From: Casuarius casuarius
Lineage: Eukaryota; Chordata; Aves; Casuariiformes; Casuariidae
Length of the DNA: 64,000 nt
Direction: 5' to 3'
NCBI GenBank assembly: GCA_003342895.1
Contig: PTFA01000198.1
Span: 1,015,905 to 1,079,904 of the forward strand
Within the stretch, counting starts at the first letter, position 1; the number at the start of each line of letters is the position of its first letter. Positions 1 to 11,988 of the stretch are shown one piece after another. Made by a program: the position numbers and the translations under genes. Below the pieces are notes generated by a model that was not told where the DNA came from, ran no database searches, and saw nothing but the letters and a program-made list of their open reading frames with translations.

Positions 1-63
1 TCTTTCTGGAGGACCTTACAGTATAAATGGACAAGAAGGACAAGGCATAGAAAAAGAGAAAAC

Positions 64-205
64 CTTATTATCATCATTTTACAGTCTCAAATTGAGGCAC
101 AGAGAGTAAAACTTTTTTCCGCAACGCTACCAGAAGCCTCTGAAAGAACTGAGAATCAAACCAGAGCTGCTGCACTGCAATTTTGTGCTCTAACCACATG
201 ACCAA
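64..205 (-). mobile_element. MIR SINE fragment, reverse orientation
   Basis: Read on the plus strand, this matches the reverse complement of the MIR family, an old tRNA-derived SINE. It runs, in order, through a TTATTATC / CATTTTACAG block, a TTGAGGCACAGAGAG block, a weak central part, AGAATCAAACCAGAGCT (the B-box side) and GTGCTCTAACCAC at the tRNA-head end. The order and spacing fit MIR, but the copy is heavily diverged and has small deletions around 112-140. It is not functional. The identification is from memory of the consensus; a RepeatMasker alignment would settle it. Confidence 0.7.
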
Positions 206-499
206 AAAATGCCTGTAAAATATTAAATGTTTAGTAGGAAACTAGGTTGTGCCTTAAAATGAATATTTGCTAATCTAATAATTGTGGTTATTTTGTATAT
301 TTGTCTTCTGAACTGCTGGACATAGCAAAACTGTTCAGGGGTAATGGATGACTGGGTCATTAAACAGAATACACAAGTGTATTTTAGATATATCTTTTTA
401 AGTCACAGGTTTTAAAATATTTACTAGGTTTCTTTTTTCCATTGACCTTCCTGAAGGTAACCTGGTGCTGATGTGTTATTGTGGATTGTTTTTTACAGA

Positions 500-514
500 G
501 GGGGGGNGGGGGGG
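500..514 (+). repeat. G homopolymer with one undetermined base
   Basis: Fourteen G and one N at 507 form a G-run directly after TTTTTTACAGA. The N sits inside the homopolymer, so it is most likely an unresolved base call rather than a true gap. Confidence 0.9.
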
Positions 515-618
515 CAGAGAGCACTGAAATTCTGGACTGATGTAAAAATACCATGCTTAAACACTGAATAGCACAGGAAACAAGATCATCTCTTGGCATC
601 TAAGAGAGCTTTGCTTCT

Positions 619-642
619 AAAAAAAAAAAAAAAAAAAAAAAA
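619..642 (+). repeat. A24 homopolymer
   Basis: A run of 24 A follows GCTTTGCTTCT and precedes GATTCTAG. It could be the tail of a retrocopy. However, no AATAAA lies just upstream, and I see no target-site duplication, so it is annotated only as a homopolymer. Confidence 0.85.
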
Positions 643-649
643 GATTCTA

Positions 650-3600
650 GAAGATGGATGGACTCCTCAGCTAAAAGTTGCGGCACAGTATGGATTAAAA
701 CATGAATAGACATGTTTGTCACTATGCTATTGATACGTTGGTAAAGGGCATTACAATACTTTGTTAGTACAGTGATATGAGCATGAACAAACCAAAACCT
801 GTATTAACAGAAATGTAGCAGAAGGAAGAATACAAACTAGAGGCTGAAAAAAAGGTTTAAGTGGGAGTATAATTTTGGCACCCCACAGTTATCCTCCATA
901 GTCTCAGCCTCACTTGCCTCACCATCTCAGTATAATATGAGTGTCACCTGTAAAAACTACAGTACTCTTGTTTTTATACATATCTCATTCTGCCAGGTTG
1001 TTGCTCTTTTCAGCCAAATAAGCTTCTTTCACAGCATACCACAACAGAGATCAACTCCTCCCACATGCATCCCTACCTTTCCCAGTTATCTTATGTGCAG
1101 TTTAATTTACAGACTTCCTGAAGCAGAGACAGCGGCTTTTTAAGTGTTTGTACCATGTCTGTCTGACATTGTATAAATAATGTAATTTTAAGGGACCACA
1201 TTCTCACTAGCCTTTTATGCAGAGGTTGAAGGGGGTTCAACCTCTTCCTGTTCCCCAAATCTCACACCAGAATTAAAGACAATCACAGACCTGTAAGTTG
1301 CCCCCAAATTGCTGCTTGTGGAGAGCATAAGGTAACATACTCCAATAACAAATTAATATGAGTAACATTTTAAAGCTTGTATGTAAATTCAACATATATT
1401 TCAGCAGTTATTTTTAAGCATTCAAGTTCTCAGCAACGTTTTCTGTCTTGTAAACGCATTGCAAATGAAGGGCCTTGCAGGTCTTGCAGTGGGGGTAGGC
1501 GTTTAATGCTGTCCCATAACGTTAACACTTAGCTGAAAGAAGCAAAAGCCCAAGACCTCTGTGAAATAATTTTGGGCAATTTTAGCAGAGCTCATCACAG
1601 AACTGGGTATGTTTCTGAAGGGCCCAGAGGTGGCATACATAAATCACTGCAGCATGCAATTCTTTATAAATGGCTGAAGGGCCACCAAGGCATTCCTCTC
1701 AGCAGAGAGGAGAACTAAGTCTGTTTTACAGTTCAGGCTCGGCAAATAATTAAATTGGCAGAGTTAAAGAAAGAGATATATTTGCTTGAAAAAAACCTAT
1801 CTCTATCTTCTCTGTTGTTCAAAAGTTGGCTTAAAATAGGTACAGATATTTTCCAGTTAGCAGATACAACATATCCTTTTATGTTCAATGTGTTCTTAAG
1901 ATGAATTAAAATTTCTAGAATGCCAGCATGAGGTATGGGAGAATACATAACGGCATATTTTAATCAAAGCCTAACACAGGTCCTTCCTGATAATGGTCCT
2001 TAATTTTTATAAGCAGTGTGAAGACATTTAACAAACCTCTTGCAATTTTCTTCAACAGAACCATAGTTTACTTGCTAAAATTATGAAACCTGTTACAGAA
2101 GTCTGATCACTCTTTGAGGTTCAGCATATTAACTTCTTTTGCCTGTAAACTGACACCAGTAGAAGCAGCAATGTGATCCTACACTGTTAAAACTTCATCC
2201 TGCTCCAAGCATCTCCAAAAATTCTCCCTCTCATTCTCTGAACTGTTTCATAAAGCAATAGCTTTTGTGTCCTTTCTGCTTACCCTCCTTTTCTGGATCA
2301 ACTGTAGTCCCAGCACAAAATTTTGTGATATCCTGCTCTTAGTATTTTGCCAAGATGAAAATTAACCATTTATTCTTACTCATCCCATTTTTTTTCTCAC
2401 ATGATCTTTTCATGAATTACTATACTTTAACTCTCTAACTTCTTCATTTTTTCTCCAGTCTCTTGTGATTAAACTTCTCAAAAGCCTTTTGAAATGTAAA
2501 CAAGTTATACAGCTGGGCTTCTTTATCCACTGGTGCATGGATTTATTCCAAATACACTTAAAAGTAGTGAAACATGATTATCTTTAGTGGAACCTGTGAT
2601 GATTAAACATCATCGCAATGCAAACTTAGATCATCAGTTCTTCTTTCTTAATGTTGTTGAACTTAGGTTATGCCTCAAATTTAAGGTATCATTTTTAGAA
2701 AATGTTAATGCACATATCGATTCATAAACATGGTGGTTTTCTGATTGTATGTCAGGAGACATGCACTAAACTGGATTTAATTTTTAATGTAACTTTGTAT
2801 GATAAAAAGCCCATTAAAATATAAAACTGAAAAAACTTATAAACAGATGTAATTTCCTGTTACTCTCACACATATGGAAATATGGGTATCTGCATGTTTA
2901 TGTGAATGCAAAAATATATCAAATTTTGTTCAGTCATGATTCATCTTGCAATATGAGAATTTATTAAAGGCAAAGATATATTCTCAGATTGATCGTGAAT
3001 TTTTAACTAATGTCATAAGCTACTATTTCTTCTTTGTTAGAAGAAAGGAAAGTTGCTCTTGGCAGTTGTTCTTAATACTTGTTAAATGGAGGTCCAGTAT
3101 CCTAAAATGCAAAGATTTTTCTTCTTCCTTTGATTATAGGGTAAAATGTATTACATCCATATTTGAATCTTCTCCCCCAGCCTGTATCAAATGTTAGAGC
3201 TGAAATATGTCTCTGACCAAGATCTGGGCTCTCAACCTTTTAAAGTGAATTATTAGTCAACTATTCTTATTTTTGTGTAAGGAGAGGCATACTGCTATTT
3301 GACATCTGGCAGTCATTTAAAGCACTCGCAACTCCTCTTTCATAGCAGTACACATATCTGATTTGCTTTCCGTATTTTCCTGGTCTAAATGCTGCCTTAT
3401 TGCTTTTCTTGGGGGGAAAAAAAAAACTATCAGGGTGGGACTAGATTTCAGCTGCTAGATTTTCACTCTGCTTTGTACTAAAGCAGATCCATAAGAACTA
3501 TCTAATGTGTAAAATCTGTTGTTTATATAGATCTGCAGCTGGCTAAGTCCCAGTTGCTTTCTAAATATAAAATAATCTCTGTATAAACTGTGGGTTTGTA

Positions 3601-6600
3601 AAATATGTAAGCGTTCTGTGTTTGTTCAGTCCAGATCGCCTGCTGAAACTGAATGTTATGCCTGGGTGATAACCATCAGATGTCAATTCAAGTCAGAATT
3701 CAAATTCTTCCAAAATGTGTTCAAATCACAAGGGCAGGAGATGAGGACAGGTTGGGTAGAGCTTTAAAGCATACCATCAGCATACACAAAAACTTCCCAA
3801 TCATAATAGGCATTTACTTGAATTCTGTGGAAGCAAAGTCGAATGAATTAAACAACTCTTAAGCACATACCTAATTAAGAGGTTGTGCCCATAGAATCAT
3901 TAGAGCTGCAATCAGGAACAATGCTTCTTTTCTACCTACAAAGAACACTGATCCTGCTATAATGATTAACTGCTGTTGAAGGATAACATAAGAGAAGATT
4001 AAAACACTTCTCCAAATAACTTAAGCAACAAAATATACACGACTACTTAAATGACACAAATTTTCATATTAAGGGTCTTGTTTTCAGTGCTAACATAGGT
4101 AAAAACAGTTTTTAAACAGAAGTTAAATTCACCAGTCAGCCCTAAAACCCCACTCTGCCTTGGGGTTTCTTTTGTTTTGTATTTTATGATTAACGTTAGC
4201 ATGGCAGAAACATATTCATTACTTCAAGATTTAAAAAGCATCTTTTTACATGGGAAGAGAAGGCCATGGACAAGATGAACTTAAACCAACTACGATCTGA
4301 TAAAATGACAGATTTTTTCTGTTTCTAATGTCTCCTTTATGGAAAAACTGACCAGAAAGATCAGTAAGTCATTTTGTGAGAACATCTGGCAACACTGGCC
4401 ATTTTTTAGGCTTTTCAATACTTTCAATATGATATAACTTCAAATAGTGCACTGCCTGCTTCTGCTAAGTAGCTTACCACTTACTTGAGCACCTTCTCTG
4501 CTGTTAGTGGAGTTCAGTGGTCAGAAATATCACAGGCAGCCTGATAAACTCAATTCTTTTCTTTCTGATCATTTCCCAGAATCTTCTGCAAACTCCAGAG
4601 ACCAGGATCGTCTTTTAATTAGATGCGACTGTATAAAATACAAGGAGCCATCCTCTTAGGAAGGCAGCCAATGAAGGAATATGCCAGCCCTCTGAAACCA
4701 CCAACTTCCACTGACTATGTTCTCTACATGCAATAAAAATGTTGGATGACATTGCCTTAGCTCATACTTGACAGCACAATCTTACAGAAGTTTAACATAC
4801 GCTCTCAAATTCATTCACATAATAAAAAAGTAAGAATCCCTGAAATACATATCTCTTTGAATCTTCAAAGTTTCTTTTTTTTAAATCTAGCTAGCTATAC
4901 AAAGGAACAGTAAGTCTATTTGTCTTAATTAAGACCTTCTTAATTTGTGTCAATCTTCTCTTTCAAGTCTCATCACTTCAATCCTCCTGGTGTCCTTTTT
5001 GTAGTTAAAGTCTTTTCTATTAAATTATTGAAAAATACTCTTTCTGGATTATATTATAAGACCATTTGGAATACATGTGGTTTATTCAAAACTGCAGAAC
5101 TTGTTGAGTCAGTAGCATCAAGGTTCAGGTGTGAGACTGGGATATATTTTCTATGTGCATTGGAACTAGGCTAGAGGTGCGCTCTCCCGTAGCTACTGTA
5201 ACTTAGCTAACACATTGCTAAACCACTCTGACTTCATTACTCTTGCAGGCTTTTAGTCACCACTTCTCTGGAGATTGCATGAGGTCTCTATTAACTTCTG
5301 TGGTAAGGCTGTGCACCGGCATGTCTTTCGATGTCACTAACAAATATTAATGACTGCCCTTACTATTGCAACTAGACCCCTAGACTGTATCTTTTACTCC
5401 CCACAGAATGATACCCATCGTGTGTGATGGCCTCCTTTCACTAGCTTACCTGTGTCCATATTTTCACATCCAACCTTCTGGATAAGACTGATCTCTTTCC
5501 CAGATAAGTTCTCCTGACACACTGAAGTGATTTATTCTTGAGCAAGCAGGAGCTGAAGAAACTTAATTTTTGTTTATTTTCCAGTTGGGGTAAGGATTAA
5601 GGTTACTTTGGTGCCAATAGCCATATATTTGGAACATTTGGTAGTTTAACATTTTTTTTTTTTCTAAACAGGAACCTGCATTGCATTTACAGGGTTTGAA
5701 AAACTACAACATTCACTTAAGGATTTGGGAAGGGGGAGAAAGAGCTGAGGCAACAGTAAATCATCTCACAAGAAAAAGAAGAACTCTGCTAACCTGGAGA
5801 ACTTTGGGGACAGGTGGGTTGTTCTGTTTTGCCAGGTAGTAACAGAGCCAATATTACAGCTGAGTTTCCTCTTTTGGATTCAGAATAATCCCAGATGGCT
5901 GTAGTTAATTCTGAGTTTCTACTTCTCCTCCTCAGCCAGCAGTTGGCATAATTTCAAACAAGACAAATACAGAGCCACCAAATCAAAATTGTAAGATTGA
6001 CCATGATAATCAATGCATTCCAAATATGGTTAGTTAGAGAAAGAGAAATTCAGTAATTGGACCAGAAAGAAATCAACACTCTGACAGAGCAAACGTGACT
6101 ATCTGGGCTGCTGCTGCATCTGATCACCTCTCTCTTGACAGACAGTCTCTGCCTCAGTTGCCCACAACCTGCCAACCCAGTCCTGCTTCCTGCTCTCCTC
6201 CCCAGATCCTGTCTCCCTTGAGAGGCAGACTAGCCACCTGCAGCTCATCTCCAGGCTTGTTTTCAGAAGTACTCAGCTGTCACAATGGAGTCCTGATTTT
6301 CCAGAGAGCCTGGCACCTATTCAGCCATCTAACTGCAGTGTGCCGAATTTGCAGAAGTGCTTGGGCACAAGCAGTTCCTGTTGAGATTAAGTGCACCTGT
6401 CTGTTTATCCACAGCTGCTGCCTCTTTTGCAGGTCTTTTAAGCATCTCCTTTCCTGATGCCTGTGTCAGCACAATGACCTATCACATTGTTGGGGTTGTT
6501 GTTAGGATTTGAGGTCCCACTTGGGGGGGAGCAATCACCACCCTAGCCAGCTGGTAAGGAGTGTACTGCCCAGCTGGGCTTCTGCTGGTGAAAGCGGCAC

Positions 6601-9600
6601 CAGCCCCAGCTGCAGAGCAGTAGCTGAGGCTCTCTCACAGTGGTCTGTCTTTGGGGGTGTGAGGTCTCAGTGCCCTCAGCCCCTGCTCTAAAATGAGGTA
6701 GACAGATCTTGGGGAGGGGGACACATAAGATGGGATTCCTGTGGTTGTGTCGCAGGCTGAACATTTCTGAGCAGCTGTATGGGTCTGCAAACAGCAGAGA
6801 GAGGAACAGTTGAACACTAACTGGCCCTACCCGGTTGTATCTTTTTTATTAGAGAGTGGCTTTATAACATTTTGAAAATGGGTACTAACCTTCAGATGAA
6901 GTTCACAATGAATCGTTCTTGTCTATCATCTTTTGAATGTCCTGTGCAGATTTGTCTCCAGCTTGTATGACAGACAGAGTACACAGTGGTCTCCTCAGAT
7001 TTTTCAACACTACTCAGACAAAGCCATCTTCTCCAGAAATGCACCTAAAGGGAACTATATTTGCAGACATGGAACAAAATATTCTTGTTTCCATGCATAA
7101 ACATCTTTCCTGTATTTGTAAGGACAGGGATTGCCACCTACCTGCACGGAAGCACAAGGAAGTAAAGCCAAGTTCCCTGTTCCTCATAGGTAGGATAGGT
7201 AGAGGCTACCTACCTAATAATTCAGAGACAGTATTTTTCTTATGACTATGAGTCATAAAATCTCCACATCAATGAACACCATTTCTTTCCAGCTGCAATT
7301 AGCACTGGTCTGATACTGCAGATACAATGTTGTCCTCCTTCCATGCCTTTTCTCGATGCCCCATGGTTGGAAAAATGTCAGTTTAACACCTAAGAAACAG
7401 ATGGAAGGCATAGGACTGCACTGAAAAGCGAACAAAGAAAGGATGGATATGGAGAAAGGTCTACTGTAACACGCCACTACAATAAACTGAGCCAGACTGG
7501 AGAACAAAGAAGTCTGCTGAGGGGCAGAAGCACTAAACCACAGGATATAAACAAAAACAGACCACCAGGTTATCTTTGAAAAAGTCTAAAACAACTCAGT
7601 CATCCAAAAAGCCATTTCCTTGCCTTCATTTTTGCACCTTCATTTTGCATTTTCAAAGGTTATCCTTTCACACAATGGGTAAAAGGAGACTTTTTAAAGT
7701 GATTAATCTGACAGTGTCATTTTTAAGTTTCACAGCATCCCATACTGTTATGACAAACAGTGCACAGTTCAAAAGAAAAGAATGTTTCTATCAAAGTAAT
7801 CCACACGCAAAGAGTACAGAGCCCAGCATGGAATAACTAATGGTCCAAACTATAGCATTATTATTTTTTAAAGATTTTCAACCTGAGAAGCATTCAGGCT
7901 TATCAAGCTGTGATCCAAATCTTTTCTAATGCACACTGTCCTGCTTCATACTTAATTCTTTACTAAGCACATCACACAGCAGAAGTATTGCCTTTTAAGG
8001 GCTCTCCATTCAGCACCATCAAAAATATGGCTGTAGAAATCCTTTATTTGTAACATGCATTTGCTGATGATTGATCAAATGGGCAACTAATAAATGGTGC
8101 AGATTGAAAGGCAATTATAGAGGATGGTCCTTTCAGGATGAGGCACTTGAAAATGATCCTCAGGTTGAAGGGAACTTTGATTGGTAGGTATCTTTCAGTG
8201 TGGATTATAAAGGACAGCAAGGAGTAGCCTGAGAAACAGAGGGAGGTTGTTCATGCAAGAAAATGCTGGGGGAGGTTGTGCTCTTTCCAGTGACCATGCA
8301 AGTCCCTAGCATCTGAGCTTGTCCACTGAAATCAGCTCTAAAAATCCCATTTATTTGCATGAAGACAGAATATAGTTTTCTCATGTAAAGCTTTAAAGAT
8401 TGGAAACTGTTCTCTGATTTTGTGCCTAACCTTATTGTCAGGCACATGAATTGTAGGTCAAGCGCTAGAACTTTACACTCACCTCTGGTACCCCATTACC
8501 TGTCTGCCAACATGCTTGACTTCATTTATGGCTGGAGAAGCAGGAAGTGATGATCACCTTAATTGACAAGCTACAAAATATGCAGCTGCTCCTCCTTGAA
8601 ATATCTCCATTCTTTTTCTTACCATATCATTCACTTTTGTATGTGGTGCTCTGAAGAGTTATTCAAAACCCATAAATCTGTGCAAACCTGCAGCTTAATA
8701 AAACTATAAAGTACCCTGTCGCCTCTCCTCACCATGCTTACAAAGAGGAGCTCACTAGAAAATTGCTTAGCTGATTTCTGCTTACAGGATCTTGGCCCTT
8801 GTTCTTGCTAATGAACCCTGGCATGATACTTCTGCATTACAAACAAAGAGTGATGATGGCCAGCTTCTTAGACTGACTGAGCAGGTTTACTTAACTTGTG
8901 AACTTACATAGACATTCAAATATATTAATTACATGGCTCAATACTCAGTCTCCTCTGTATCTGTTTAGATAACATCCATTACCTATATTATGTCAGGAAA
9001 ATAAGGCACTCACCAATCCTGTTTTCATTATAGCCTTTGCCCACTTTTATTAGTCTGACTAGTGTCCTCTGTGGTAGTCTTGTGCCATCAAAAAGCTTTT
9101 CTTATTATTATAACATGTCAATTCTAGTTCATCTTGAGCCACTATTTCTACACTAATTAACATCAATTTAGAAGAAAAAAATATAGAGTCACTGAACTGA
9201 TGTAGAGGTGCTAAATGAAGAAAGTAAGTCCTATATTTTAGCTTTTCAGTCATTGCACCTTTTCTCTTCAGCATTAAAAAGAGCAAAAGGAGTAATGAAA
9301 TTGTTGCAAATGATAATCAAATAGAGAGGGGATTTAAAGAAAAAAGGGTTCGGCATAGTTTACAAAATTATAGAGCACCCTTATTTTATTCTGAATTAAC
9401 CTGCCTCTTATGCTTATTTTCCTATCCAGTTCCACCAAAATAGAAACAGAAAAGGAAGCTATGGATTCCTTAGTGAGAAAGTAGAAAACACAATCAAACT
9501 GCAGGACTAACAGCAAATTTCTTCTCTGCTTAATTTTTCCTCACTCTCCCCTCTCAAACAGCCAAGATTTTTTGCACTGAAAATCATTTCAAAAATGATC

Positions 9601-11540
9601 CAAAAAAACGGTCAAAGAGATCACAAGCTTCTGCTTTAGCACTTAAATGTTCTATTTCTACAGTAACATTAAAGCAACAATTAACAGAATTGTTTTCTTA
9701 TTGTCCTGATGTTCAGGTGCAGAGTGGTATAACTAGCAAATTAAACGATTCCTTTTAAAGAAAGCTGCACTGCTCAACGTGACATTGAGCAACGACCTAC
9801 CAGCATCTCATGCTGGAACTACAGCAGCACCAGCAGCACACTTTCTAGAATGAAAATAAAAAGATTTTAACAGTGTTTCAGAGTTGCAAGAAATCCTAAT
9901 GAAGCAAAATAATCCATCACCTGTGATTTTAAAAAATGATAACATTTCAGACACAATGAGTAAATAAAAAATTTAACCAATGTGTGGAAAATAGGTGAGC
10001 TTAGGATATAAGAATCCACTCTAGAGGGGCACAGATAAGATAGTCAGAAATGTTACATTACTGCAGATCAAAAGAGATCAATGTGAAGTCCCTCTTGCTA
10101 CATGCAAAGCTGTTCAGGAATTATCAGCCAGAAACTCCTTCCCGCATTGGCCTACAAGGAGTTGTAGCTGCCCTTCTGCGGTTTCATCATACCCTCTATT
10201 CTTTCCAGTATAGGGAACTACATTAAATTTACCCCTGTAGCAGCAAAAGAAAGGATGTTTATTTTCTTTTACATGCAGTGAAGCCTTTCAAAGGAAGGCT
10301 GGATATTCAGCATACTGGAAGCAATCCAGAAAGAGGAGATCTCCTGAGGCTAATGCAATTATGATTCCATTTTGGTTGGCTGCAGGAGCAGAAGGTATCA
10401 TCTAACTGCAAGGACTGGCAAGCAAAGGTTACAGTCCTAGGTCTGGGGAGCATTGTGTACCTCCGACTCTGATTTTGTTAGTATGCTATGTTGTATATGA
10501 CAAGTTAGAGAAGAAGGATAGTCCTGACATTGATGGATCCACAGGCAGGGCAAGGGTTGGGAGTTCAGATACACAGACTTAGGCTCTGACACCAAGAACA
10601 GCTGCATGAAGATATACTCCCGCATTTCTGCAGAACAGCTTGCTGAATCAAGGCTGTGAGGTAGTTTATTTCAGGGTTTATACATATATTTAATTAAAAA
10701 TCTAGATAAATATTTGCAGCAGTAAGTTTTGGAAGTATTGTAAAGTTACATTGTATTAAATATTTATTGCAATCATATGAAATGTTCCTTAGGTTAAATA
10801 TTTACCATTATTTTCAAGATATTGGTATTGAGCTTATTATAAATACAGTACAAATGCAAAGCTGTCTTTCCCAGTTTCAATATACTTCTCTGAGTTGCCT
10901 TTAGACTTATTTCCTGATAGATATTTGCCATTAATGCATTATGACTTTTTTCCTTTATGAAAAAGGGCTCTATCCCAAGCTAAGGGAAAGTTGTAATTTA
11001 AAAGATAGTTTTCACTGTGCTCAGCATTCTCACAGTAATAATACGCTTGTCCTTTTTCTTACTGCAGCTACTGTATTAAATATTTATATTGATGTTTATT
11101 TTGTAAATAAAGAAAGCAAATAAGACCAACACATGAAGCCTATGATGTGTTTTAATATCTGCATTTGTTTCATGTTGTGGCCTTTTATGCAATTAATTCA
11201 AAGGAACATGTTAAATAATAAATAACATTTTTAAAATTACATCAAAATATTTTTGTTTGTTTGCTTGAGGAGATCAATTTTTTTAATAAAAATAGAAGTA
11301 CATACTACAGAGAATACCTAGTCCTTAACTATTCTACATGCAATGAAAGTAGTAAAACCACCAGCAAATATTTGGCTTTCCTGAAGATAGCATGATAGCA
11401 TCTTTTAGAATTTGACCTAAAAACCTCATAACATCAGGACCACAAAAAGCAAAAGTCTTTTGTGTGAGAAATTCTTCCTGATCAAAAGTTGAACAGTCCA
11501 ACCAACATGAAGATCCTATGAATGTGCTACAAAACAACTC
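650..11540. other. Non-coding stretch, no gene recognised
   Basis: Mostly AT-rich unique sequence. Open frames are short (up to 120 codons, at 6095-6457 plus), overlap on both strands and show no domain, signal peptide or repeat structure. The locally GC-richer part at 6100-6760 is where the overlapping frames cluster, as expected when stop codons become rarer. The blocks at 8000-8180 and 10660-10870 are uninterrupted, complex AT-rich sequence that could be conserved non-coding DNA, but that cannot be shown without an alignment. Confidence 0.6.
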
Positions 11541-11543
11541 ACG

Positions 11544-11549
11544 TTTATT
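11544..11549 (-). terminator. Candidate polyadenylation signal AATAAA
   Basis: A canonical AATAAA on the minus strand, 218 nt after the stop of the 73-codon frame and followed by a T/G-rich segment. AATAAA alone is common in AT-rich DNA; its position behind an acceptor-like tract and an open frame is what gives it weight. Confidence 0.3.
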
Positions 11550-11766
11550 TAATTCATTGTATTACTTACATTGGCTTGGGATAAGGGTTTTTCTATAGAG
11601 TGATTTCCTACATAATGCTTCTGCTACTCTGCTCCCGGCAAAGTGATGTGTTTCGGGCAGGAAGCACCTAGGCTATGTGCTAGAAAATTGGAGATTATGG
11701 AAGGGTATTCACCTGCCAAGGCCTCATAACCCAGGGATTCACACATACCCCTTCTTTAGGCTTGGT

Positions 11767-11988
11767 TCACACAGCAGGGTTCCACCTTTGCAAGGCTAAC
11801 TGCTTCTGCACGTCTTTGGCATCAGCACTGACAGAGTTGTCGTTGCACATGGCCTTATAAAATGACTGGGCTTTCTTAACCCATGCTTTAAGCATAGTAC
11901 GCTTTAGAAGGTCTCCTGCTGCCAGTTGTTGAAGTTGACCCTCTAGCGCAGCTCGTGAGGCTGGATTTTTTCTTGATTGTAGAGGGCA
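11767..11988 (-). CDS. Unrecognised 73-codon open frame in the candidate terminal exon
   Basis: This frame is bounded by stops (11991-11989 and 11769-11767) and is not opened by an ATG; its first ATG would leave only about 42 residues. The predicted peptide is hydrophilic and probably helical. A Leu/Gln/Ala-rich segment in the first third (GQLQQLAAGDLLKR) is followed by a Lys-rich segment (LKAWVKKAQSFYKAM), an acidic linker and a C-terminus ending in RWNPAV. Several codons in the second half end in G or C, unlike the AT-rich surroundings, which hints at past or present coding use. I do not recognise the family and assign no function. It may be part of a real exon, a pseudogene fragment or chance. 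Confidence 0.3.
   Translation of the reverse strand, partial: CPLQSRKNPASRAALEGQLQQLAAGDLLKRTMLKAWVKKAQSFYKAMCNDNSVSADAKDVQKQLALQRWNPAV

Noticed and set aside
6095..6457. 120-codon plus-strand frame, Ser/Cys/Leu-rich
   Set aside because: No signal peptide, domain or exon structure; it lies in a GC-richer stretch where stops are rarer.
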